NCBI GenBank assembly: GCA_902479835.1
Contig: CABSQC010000015.1
Span: 1-11,345 of the forward strand
DNA: 11,345 bases
Direction of reading: 5' to 3'
From: an uncultured Streptococcus sp.
GTDB taxonomy: Bacteria; Bacillota; Bacilli; Lactobacillales; Streptococcaceae
This document shows, piece by piece, positions 5,629-11,345 of the stretch (position 1 is its first letter; the number at the start of each line of letters is the position of its first letter). The notes under the pieces were generated by a model. It was given only the letters and a program-made list of their open reading frames with translations, searched no databases and was not told the origin of the DNA. The position numbers and the translations under genes are program-made.

Positions 5629-8082
5629 ATGACAAGACAGAAACGGAAATATGCCATTGTGGATCTGGAAGCGACCAGTGCTGGAAGCAATGCTAAGATC
5701 ATTCAGGTTGGGATTGTCATCATCGAAGATGGGAGGATTACGCAATCCTATGAGACGGATGTGAATCCCCATGAACGATTGGATGAGCATATCAAACAAT
5801 TGACTGGCCTGACAGATGCTCGCTTGAAAAAAGCACCAGAGTTTGCACAAGTGGCAAAAGAAATTTTTGAATTAATAGAAGATGCCGTCTTTGTGGCCCA
5901 TAATGTCAAATTTGATGCGAATTTATTGGCAGAAGCCCTCTTTTGGGAAGGATTTGAGCTAACGACTCCTCGGATTGATACGGTTGAATTGTCTCAAATT
6001 TTCTATCCGACTTTAGAACGCTACAATTTAGGAGCGCTTGCAGCTGAACTGGAAATTGAGTTGCACCATGCTCACTCCGCTTTAGCGGATGCTATGGCAA
6101 CAGCCCAGCTACTGTTGAAATTGAGAGAGAAAATTGCGAGCTTACCGAGAGGATTGATCGAAAAACTTCTTTCGATGGCAGATTGTTTGATTTATGAATC
6201 ACGACTCTTAATAGAAGATGCGCTTGAAGACAGTAGTCTTTTTTTACCAGCTCATTTAGTAGAAGTTCATGGTCTCTATCTGCGCAAGCCACAGCAGTTT
6301 TTAGAAAGTCGTCATTTGTCTGAACAGTTTGAACTCAATATGCAGCTGTTGGGAATGGAGGCTTATCCGGAGCAGAGAGAATTTGTTGCCTATATCGAGG
6401 ATAGTTTGCAACAGCCACTTCCGAGTTTTATTGAAGCGCCAACGGGTATCGGGAAGACATACGCTTATCTATTAACGCTTTTGGCGAAAACCTCTAAGCG
6501 CATTCTTGTCAGTGTTCCCACTAAAATTCTTCAGGATCAAATTATGAAGAAGGAAGGAAAGACTATCCAAGATCTTTTCCAAATTCCCTTTCATAGCCTG
6601 AAAAGTCCCAAGGATTACATCCAACTCGATAAATTTTATGAGGCCTTACAGAGTGAGTCAGATAATGGGATGATCCGACGCTTTAAAATGCAACTGTTGG
6701 TTTGGCTGACCATGACGGAAACGGGAGAGTTCAGTGAAATTGGTCAACTCTATCGTCATCTTCATTTTGTAGCTGAAATATGCCACGATGGCCAATTGTC
6801 AAAGCGTTCGCTTTTTTATCAAGAAGATTTTTGGCGTCTGGGCCAGGAAAAAGTGAAAACCAGCCGGGTAATTCTGACCAATCATGCCTATCTGTTGACC
6901 CGTCTAGAGGATGATAAGAGTCTACTTCAAGAGTCTGTTCTGGTAGTGGATGAAGCGCAAAAACTCTTCTTTGCTTTAGAACAGTTTTCACAGAGAGAAG
7001 AAACCTTGCAATCTCTTCTTCTAAGCTTGCAACACGCTATTGAAGAGGAAAAAGATCTGCTGCAACGGCGTTTGCTGGAAAGTATTCAATTTGAGTTAAA
7101 TGCCTGCTCTAAGGAAGTTGTACAAGGAAAAACAGCGATCTTATCAGATCAAACAGTGGCAAAAATTCGACAGGATGTATCGGAATTAAAAAACGAATCT
7201 CTAGAGAATCTAAGAGAATTGTTTGATGAGCGCTACCAGATTTTTTGGATGGACAAGGAAGTGGTCGAAAGCCACCAGATTCTTCGTCTCCATGGAGGAG
7301 TTGAGGACTTGCTATCCTTTAAGGAGTTTGTGCCTGAAGAAGTGCCCGTACTCTTTGTATCAGCGACGATCGCTATCAGTAAAAAGGTGCATTTACCTGC
7401 CCTTTTGGGATACCAAGAGCAGCAGATCTACCGGGTGCCAATAACAGTCAAACAACACCAGGAATTATTGGTGCCGATAGATTTTCCAGATGTCGTTTCT
7501 TTATCTTCCGTGGAGTATGCAGGAGAGATTTGTCAGCTCATCGATGAACTCCTTCCTCTAAGAAAACCAATTTTTCTTTTGTTTACCTCAAAAGAATTGT
7601 TACTGGAGACGTCAAACGCCTTGAAGTTTCCTCATTTAGCCCAGTATCGAAATGGCAATGCAGCTAATATTAAGCGACGATTTGACAGAGGAGAAAGCTA
7701 TATTTTATTGGGAACAGGAAGCTTCTGGGAGGGTGTCGATTTTTCCCAACAAAAAGAAGTGATTCAAATCATCACGCGCCTTCCTTTTGACAACCCCAAA
7801 GATTATATGGTTCAAAAGCTGAATACCCAACTCAGAGAACAGGGGAAAAATCCCTTTTATGACTATAGCCTTCCGGTCGCGATTTTAAGGCTCAAACAGG
7901 CTATTGGGAGAACCAGCCGTTTTCAAGACCAGGAATCGTTGGTCCTCTTATTGGATCAGCGAGTGGTGACCAAACGATATGGAAAACAAATTTTAGATGG
8001 TTTGCAGCAAGTGTTGCCCCTTCATACGACAGTGAGAGAGCGGCTTGTTGAGCAAGCAGCTGCCTTTTTTGAAAGGAATTGA
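5629..8082 (+). CDS. dinG: DinG-family protein: DnaQ-like 3'-5' exonuclease fused to XPD-like helicase domain
   Basis: This 817-residue protein joins two domains. Residues about 8-165 are a DEDDh exonuclease with all catalytic residues visible: D12 and E14 (VDLEAT), D96 (HNVKFD), H149 and D154 (HAHSALAD). Residues about 245-817 are a superfamily 2 helicase-like domain: Walker A APTGIGKT (270-277), motif II DEAQ (441-444), SAT (578-580), GSFWEGVDF (697-705) and motif VI QAIGRTSR (757-764). The four-cysteine Fe-S cluster of E. coli DinG is absent: only C385 lies between Walker A and DEAQ, and the expected YLC cysteine is glutamine (YIQ, Q332). S. aureus DinG, also without the cluster, was reported to act as a nuclease rather than a helicase, so this one may too. 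The start is uncertain. The ATG at 5572 has a poor ribosome binding site and lies upstream of a strong -10; the ATG at 5629 gives the usual length and is preferred. Confidence 0.93.
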   Translation: MTRQKRKYAIVDLEATSAGSNAKIIQVGIVIIEDGRITQSYETDVNPHERLDEHIKQLTGLTDARLKKAPEFAQVAKEIFELIEDAVFVAHNVKFDANLLAEALFWEGFELTTPRIDTVELSQIFYPTLERYNLGALAAELEIELHHAHSALADAMATAQLLLKLREKIASLPRGLIEKLLSMADCLIYESRLLIEDALEDSSLFLPAHLVEVHGLYLRKPQQFLESRHLSEQFELNMQLLGMEAYPEQREFVAYIEDSLQQPLPSFIEAPTGIGKTYAYLLTLLAKTSKRILVSVPTKILQDQIMKKEGKTIQDLFQIPFHSLKSPKDYIQLDKFYEALQSESDNGMIRRFKMQLLVWLTMTETGEFSEIGQLYRHLHFVAEICHDGQLSKRSLFYQEDFWRLGQEKVKTSRVILTNHAYLLTRLEDDKSLLQESVLVVDEAQKLFFALEQFSQREETLQSLLLSLQHAIEEEKDLLQRRLLESIQFELNACSKEVVQGKTAILSDQTVAKIRQDVSELKNESLENLRELFDERYQIFWMDKEVVESHQILRLHGGVEDLLSFKEFVPEEVPVLFVSATIAISKKVHLPALLGYQEQQIYRVPITVKQHQELLVPIDFPDVVSLSSVEYAGEICQLIDELLPLRKPIFLLFTSKELLLETSNALKFPHLAQYRNGNAANIKRRFDRGESYILLGTGSFWEGVDFSQQKEVIQIITRLPFDNPKDYMVQKLNTQLREQGKNPFYDYSLPVAILRLKQAIGRTSRFQDQESLVLLLDQRVVTKRYGKQILDGLQQVLPLHTTVRERLVEQAAAFFERN

Positions 8083-8086
8083 GAGA

Positions 8087-9067
8087 ATGAAAAATAAAGG
8101 ATTTGGACTTGCAATTGCATTTGTACTGGCTCTTTGCGCCATGTTTTTGGGAACTTTCTTTCCCATCATTGGCTCCAGTGTCTTTGCTTTGATTTTAGGA
8201 ATTGTCCTCAATGAATTAGTAGATTTGCCGGAGAATTCACGACCAGGACTGAACTGGTCCGGTAAGAAATTATTGCAGTATTCGATTATCTTCATGGGAT
8301 TTAGCTTGCCGATTGCGACGGTTGCCTCTACAGGCTTGTCTTCTTTGAAGATTAGTCTGCCAACGATAACAGTTGCTTTTCTTGCAGCGATGATCTTTGG
8401 GAAAGTCTTCCATCTGAAATCTCACTTACGGACCTTAATTGGATTTGGAACGGCTATTTGTGGTGGATCTGCTATCGCAGCAGCTGCGCCGATCATTGAA
8501 GCAGACGAAGAGGAAATTGCCTTATCTATGTCAACCATCTTTTTCTTCAACATTTTGGCTGTCTTTATCTTTCCAGTATTAGGGCATGTATGGCATATGT
8601 CTAATTTTCAATTTGGCCTCTGGTCAGGAACAGCCATTAACGATACGTCATCAGTTGTAGCAGCAGCGTTTTCTTATAGTAAGGCGGCGGGTGAAATGGC
8701 GACCATTGTTAAGTTGACACGCGCCCTGATGATTGTACCAGTTTGTTTGGGCTTGATCGGTTTAAAATGGTATCGGAGCAAGCAACAAGGAAGAAACAAA
8801 GGAATGTTAAAGAAAATTATTCCTTGGTTCATCATTTGGTTTATTGTGGCTTCTATTCTTTCATCTATCGGCTTTCTACCTAAAGTGGTTCTTCCTTACC
8901 TAAAGGACCTTTCTCACCTCTTTATGGCTATGGCCTTGGTCGGAATCGGAAGCAAGGTTTCTTGGAAACAGTTCCGTGCAGCAGGAGCAGCCCCTCTTTT
9001 AGTAGGGTTGATTGCTTGGTTTTGTGTAGCAGGATCTAGCTTGATTCTACAAATGTTGTTCTATTAA
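8087..9067 (+). CDS. YeiH-family (UPF0324) membrane protein, putative sulfate exporter
   Basis: The protein has 326 residues and about ten hydrophobic segments, so it is a polytopic inner-membrane protein. Landmarks of the YeiH/Cons_hypoth698 family are present: GTAICGGSAIAA (121-132), a following acidic stretch EADEEE (138-143), GTAINDTSSVVAAAF (181-195), VKLTRALMIVP (208-218) and MALVGIGSK (282-290). The two GTAI repeats suggest an internally duplicated transporter fold. The sulfate-exporter name comes from family annotation; I see nothing in the sequence that fixes the substrate. The ATG at 8087 follows GAAAGG (8071-8076), which lies within the end of dinG. A longer in-frame reading from 8045 would overlap dinG and has no ribosome binding site. 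The gap after dinG is four bases, so the two genes are almost certainly co-transcribed. Confidence 0.9.
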   Translation: MKNKGFGLAIAFVLALCAMFLGTFFPIIGSSVFALILGIVLNELVDLPENSRPGLNWSGKKLLQYSIIFMGFSLPIATVASTGLSSLKISLPTITVAFLAAMIFGKVFHLKSHLRTLIGFGTAICGGSAIAAAAPIIEADEEEIALSMSTIFFFNILAVFIFPVLGHVWHMSNFQFGLWSGTAINDTSSVVAAAFSYSKAAGEMATIVKLTRALMIVPVCLGLIGLKWYRSKQQGRNKGMLKKIIPWFIIWFIVASILSSIGFLPKVVLPYLKDLSHLFMAMALVGIGSKVSWKQFRAAGAAPLLVGLIAWFCVAGSSLILQMLFY

Positions 9068-9100
9068 TTGATTTGATGATTCTCACAGAAAGGAACGTGA

Positions 9101-10330
9101 ATGAAGAAACATCATTTTTTGACGATTCACCTGGATTATTCGATCATTGGGATTGTCTTCGCCCTTCTCATGCTTGGGATTTTATCTGTTTATGTAGCAG
9201 TTTCTCATGACTATCCCCAAATGGTGTGGCCTTTTTTAGGGCAGCAATTGGCCTGGATTGGTGTGGGATGTGTCATTTGCCTGATTGTGACGATTTTTAG
9301 CACGAAATTTCTTTGGAAAATCACTCCCTTTCTTTACCTGCTTGGCCTGGCCTTGATGGTTCTTCCCCTTGTTTTTTATAATCCCAACTTGGTAGCTTCG
9401 ACTGGAGCTAAAAACTGGGTGGCTTATGGAAATATCACCTTATTTCAGCCTTCAGAATTTATGAAGATCCCCTTCATCCTGATGCTGTCACGCTCTATTG
9501 TCCGATTTTTGCAAAGAAATAAGGGGCGTGAGCGATTATTACGACAAGATTGGTTTTTGATTCTAGAGTTGACCATCTATACGATTCCGGTATTTGCCTT
9601 ATTGGCTCTCCAGCAGGACTTGGGAACGGCCTTAGTATTCTTGGCCATCTTTGCGGGCTTAGTGCTCGTTTCAGGAGTTTCCTGGAAAATTATCTTGCCG
9701 GTCATCTTGCTTCTAGCAGGTGGGCTAGCAGGCTTTCTCTTCCTCTTTCTATCAGAAGGGGGTCGGGCTTTTCTGCACCAGCAAGTAGGGATGCCAACCT
9801 ATCAGATGAACCGTATTTTAGCCTGGTTAAATCCTTTTGACTATGCACAAACCACCACCTACCAGCAGGCGCAGGGACAGCTAGCCATTGCAAGTGGTGG
9901 TCTCTTTGGGCAAGGCTTTAATGTCTCCAATTTATTGGTTCCCGTACGGGAGAGTGATATGATTTTTACGGTCGTAGCAGAGGACTTTGGTTTTGTTGGA
10001 GCTCTGGTGCTGTTGATTTTATATGTGACCCTGATTTACCGCATTTTAAAAATTACCCTCCAGTCCAATAACCAATTTTATACCTATATTTCCATTGGAT
10101 TTATTATGATGCTGGTCTTTCATATTTTTGAAAATGTTGGAGCAGTAACGGGTCTTCTCCCCTTGACGGGGATTCCCCTCCCCTTTATATCACAAGGTGG
10201 ATCCTCTATTATTAGTAATCTGATTGGTATTGGTCTGGTCCTCTCAATATATAATCATAGTAGCAAAAAGAAAGAGCCAGAAGAAGGGCCTCCAATCCGT
10301 AAAAAAGTAGTTCTTAAAAAGGCGCAATAG
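9101..10330 (+). CDS. rodA: SEDS-family peptidoglycan glycosyltransferase RodA
   Basis: RodA polymerises lipid II into glycan strands, working with a class B penicillin-binding protein in side-wall (in ovococci, peripheral) synthesis. The 409-residue protein is strongly hydrophobic with about ten membrane segments. SEDS hallmarks are visible: STGAKNW (100-106) with FQPSEFMK (115-122), QQDLGTAL (171-178), NRILAWLNPF (237-246), the loop PVRESDMIFTVVAEDFGF (281-298) with the putative catalytic aspartate D286, and LLPLTGIPLPFISQGGSS (352-369). Much of it matches my memory of pneumococcal RodA, including TYQMNRILAWLNPF against TYQINRILAWLNPF, which favours RodA over FtsW. The C-terminal tail is basic and cytoplasmic (KKVVLKKAQ). 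AGAAAGGA ends about seven bases before the ATG. The gene lies 33 bases after the YeiH gene with no terminator, so it probably shares the dinG transcript; a private promoter was not found. Confidence 0.95.
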   Translation: MKKHHFLTIHLDYSIIGIVFALLMLGILSVYVAVSHDYPQMVWPFLGQQLAWIGVGCVICLIVTIFSTKFLWKITPFLYLLGLALMVLPLVFYNPNLVASTGAKNWVAYGNITLFQPSEFMKIPFILMLSRSIVRFLQRNKGRERLLRQDWFLILELTIYTIPVFALLALQQDLGTALVFLAIFAGLVLVSGVSWKIILPVILLLAGGLAGFLFLFLSEGGRAFLHQQVGMPTYQMNRILAWLNPFDYAQTTTYQQAQGQLAIASGGLFGQGFNVSNLLVPVRESDMIFTVVAEDFGFVGALVLLILYVTLIYRILKITLQSNNQFYTYISIGFIMMLVFHIFENVGAVTGLLPLTGIPLPFISQGGSSIISNLIGIGLVLSIYNHSSKKKEPEEGPPIRKKVVLKKAQ

Positions 10331-10349
10331 ATAGAAAGAAGGAATGAAA

Positions 10350-10901
10350 ATGAAAAAAGTAGCAACGATTTTAGCAAACGGTTTTGAAGAAATTGAAGCC
10401 TTGACCATTGTTGATGTTTTGAGACGGGCTGGGATCGACTGTGACCTTATTGGCATGGAAGAAACGGTCACAGGTTCTCACCAGATCACAGTGGAAGTCG
10501 ATCGCCTCTGGAATGGGGACCTGTCAGATTATGATGGAATCTTCTTACCAGGTGGGATGCCGGGAGCTGCGAATTTGCGGGATAATTCGGAATTGATTGC
10601 AGCTCTTCAAGAAGAAAGTAGAAAAGGAAAAATCATTTCTGCGATTTGTGCAGCACCAATTGTCTTGGCGCGTGCCGGCCTCTTAAAAGATAAACACTAT
10701 ACGTGTTACGATGGTTTTGAAGAAGAGATTCAAGATGGACACTATCAGAAAGAAACAGTGGTGAAAGACGGTAATCTTCTCACCAGTCGTGGTCCTTCAA
10801 CTGCGCTTGCCTTAGCCTATGCCTTGGTAGAACAGTTTGGAGGAGATGCCCAAAGCCTTCGTCAAGGAATGCTCTATCAAGATGTCTTTGGAGATGCTTA
10901 A
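10350..10901 (+). CDS. DJ-1/PfpI family protein (ThiJ/YajL-like)
   Basis: This 183-residue protein belongs to the DJ-1 branch of the DJ-1/PfpI superfamily. The oxidisable nucleophile is C100 in the elbow SAICAAP (97-103). Its partner glutamate is E16 in NGFEEIEA, equivalent to human DJ-1 E18. LPGGMPGAANLRDN (66-79), YTCYDGFEE and TSRGPSTALALAYALVE are further family blocks. Streptococcal members were once named thiJ. Family members have been described as protein or nucleotide deglycases, glyoxalase III or redox-responsive chaperones; the role here is unknown. The ATG at 10350 is chosen over the one at 10344 because AAGGA (10339-10343) touches the earlier ATG but lies six bases from the later one. 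It starts 19 bases after rodA and is probably the last gene of the dinG operon. Confidence 0.93.
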   Translation: MKKVATILANGFEEIEALTIVDVLRRAGIDCDLIGMEETVTGSHQITVEVDRLWNGDLSDYDGIFLPGGMPGAANLRDNSELIAALQEESRKGKIISAICAAPIVLARAGLLKDKHYTCYDGFEEEIQDGHYQKETVVKDGNLLTSRGPSTALALAYALVEQFGGDAQSLRQGMLYQDVFGDA

Positions 10902-10944
10902 AAGGGCTCTTTTGGACACCATATTTTCTGGTGAAAGTTTACAT

Positions 10945-10982
10945 TCTATGACGGAAAATGACTTCTCTATGATTTAAAATGA
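10945..10982 (+). repeat. Helically phased direct repeats (four ATGA-ended units)
   Basis: Two 17-base copies of TCTATGA-N3-AAAATGA lie at 10945-10961 and 10966-10982, identical except for the N3 (CGG and TTT), 21 bases apart start to start. Each copy holds two half-units ending in ATGA, so ATGA occurs at 10948, 10958, 10969 and 10979, about one helical turn apart. A fifth ATGA follows at 10984. Such spacing is typical of tandem sites for DNA-binding regulators, but no regulator is identified. The repeats lie in the 165-base gap between the DJ-1 and HAD genes, upstream of the terminator. The rest of this gap up to the terminator shows only a weak CACCA/TGGTG hairpin (10917-10933). Confidence 0.45.
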
Positions 10983-10999
10983 AATGACCGTAAAAAATG

Positions 11000-11041
11000 G
11001 CTAAAATCCCCCCTAAATGAGGGTTTTAGCTTATTTTTTTT
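11000..11041 (+). terminator. Rho-independent terminator of the dinG-yeiH-rodA-DJ-1 unit
   Basis: GCTAAAA (11000-11006) pairs with TTTTAGC (11024-11030). CCCT (11011-11014) pairs with AGGG (11020-11023) inside it, leaving a TCCC bulge and an AAATG loop. A T-rich tract (11031-11041) follows. A short A-run upstream of the stem could extend the pairing. Confidence 0.85.
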
Positions 11042-11050
11042 GTCCATTTG

Positions 11051-11059
11051 TGGTATAAT
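11051..11059 (+). promoter_or_regulatory. Extended -10 promoter abutting the HAD hydrolase start codon
   Basis: TGGTATAAT (11051-11059) is a perfect TGn-TATAAT. The -35 region falls within the terminator T-tract (TTATTT, 11031-11036) and is poor. Seven bases separate the hexamer from the ATG at 11067, so transcription is expected to start at or next to the A of the start codon. Confidence 0.7.
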
Positions 11060-11066
11060 ATTGACT

Positions 11067-11345
11067 ATGAATTATCATGATTTTATATGGGATCTTGGTG
11101 GGACGCTATTGGATAATTACGAAACGTCCACAAATGCCTTTGTAGCGACATTGAAGGACTTTCACATTCAAGCCGATCATGATTCTGTTTATGCAGCATT
11201 AAAAATCTCAACACAGGATGCAATTCAAACCTTTGCCCCTCATATTTCCAATTTTCGTACGGAATACAAGAAAAAAGAAGCCTTGGGCTTGCAAGAGCCG
11301 GTCTTATTTGAGGGAGCAAAAGAGTTACTAGAAGAGATCCAAGCA
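11067..11345 (+). CDS. HAD-superfamily hydrolase, N-terminal part (3' end outside window)
   Basis: Ninety-three codons are open to the window end. The protein begins MNYHDFIWDLGGTLLDNYETS, a HAD motif I with nucleophile D9 and the cap region of an IA-type (phosphoglycolate phosphatase-like) enzyme starting after it; LFEGAKELLEEI (about 80-91) is where the core fold resumes. Motif I reads D-L-G-G-T instead of D-x-D-G-T, so the second aspartate, normally the general acid/base, is glycine. As I recall, the pneumococcal orthologue has the same DLGGT and has been annotated gph, so this appears to be a subfamily trait and the phosphatase name is doubtful. Motifs II-IV are outside the window. No ribosome binding site precedes the ATG, which sits seven bases after a -10 element. 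In pneumococcus gyrB and ezrA follow; that is not visible here. Confidence 0.88.
   Translation, partial: MNYHDFIWDLGGTLLDNYETSTNAFVATLKDFHIQADHDSVYAALKISTQDAIQTFAPHISNFRTEYKKKEALGLQEPVLFEGAKELLEEIQA

Noticed and set aside
9041..9067. Possible private rodA promoter (TTGATT, 15 bases, TATTAA)
   Set aside because: The spacing is too short, there is no TG extension, and it lies inside the YeiH coding sequence.
9941..9950. 10-bp palindrome CCCGTACGGG
   Set aside because: It encodes the conserved PVRES segment of RodA; the symmetry is explained by codons and chance.
10917..10933. CACCA/TGGTG hairpin after the DJ-1 gene as a terminator
   Set aside because: The stem is only five pairs with no following T-tract; a clear terminator lies at 11000-11041.
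1..11345. Mobile element, defence system, CRISPR array or RNA gene
   Set aside because: Every gene of size belongs to a recognised family with normal spacing; I saw no transposase, integrase, regular spacer-repeat array, or tRNA or rRNA sequence.

Overview
The window looks like chromosomal core DNA from a Streptococcus, probably of the oral mitis/sanguinis/parasanguinis kind. The evidence is the closeness of FtsX, RodA and the DJ-1-like protein to pneumococcal proteins as I remember them, the prfB-ftsE-ftsX order, the rodA/DJ-1/HAD-hydrolase order (followed by gyrB in pneumococcus), low to moderate GC, AAGGAG-type ribosome binding sites and TGnTATAAT promoters. The species cannot be fixed from this window. 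I see no mobile elements, phage genes, CRISPR array, tRNA or rRNA.

Layout. Bases 1-194 are the 3' end of a P-type cation ATPase gene, closed by a terminator. Next is a single-gene aquaporin unit (317-985). It ends in a bidirectional terminator shared with a convergent calcineurin-like phosphoesterase gene (1015-1872, minus). A divergent intergenic region (1873-2047) carries the prfB promoter and a 12-bp palindrome. prfB (2048-3143) contains the classic programmed +1 frameshift and probably shares a transcript with ftsE and ftsX, which ends at a second bidirectional terminator (4801-4829). A metallo-beta-lactamase-fold hydrolase (4869-5510, minus) converges on that terminator and diverges from dinG. 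dinG, a YeiH-family membrane protein gene, rodA and a DJ-1/PfpI gene follow on the plus strand with small gaps and probably form one operon ending at the terminator at 11000-11041. A HAD-family hydrolase gene starts at 11067 and runs off the window.

Function. FtsE/FtsX (control of peptidoglycan hydrolysis at division) and RodA (SEDS peptidoglycan polymerase) are the cell-wall genes. prfB serves translation termination and regulates itself through the frameshift. DinG is a DnaQ-like nuclease joined to a helicase-like domain. The aquaporin, ATPase and YeiH protein are transporters. The phosphoesterase, MBL hydrolase, DJ-1 protein and HAD protein are enzymes without a certain substrate.

Most of the window is ordinary core genome, and I found no convincing new multi-gene system. 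The points worth a second look are: near-leaderless starts for dinG and the HAD gene; four ATGA-ended units spaced 10-11 bp apart between the DJ-1 and HAD genes; an aquaporin whose predicted selectivity filter matches neither AqpZ nor GlpF; a DinG without the Fe-S cysteines; and a HAD protein lacking the second motif-I aspartate.
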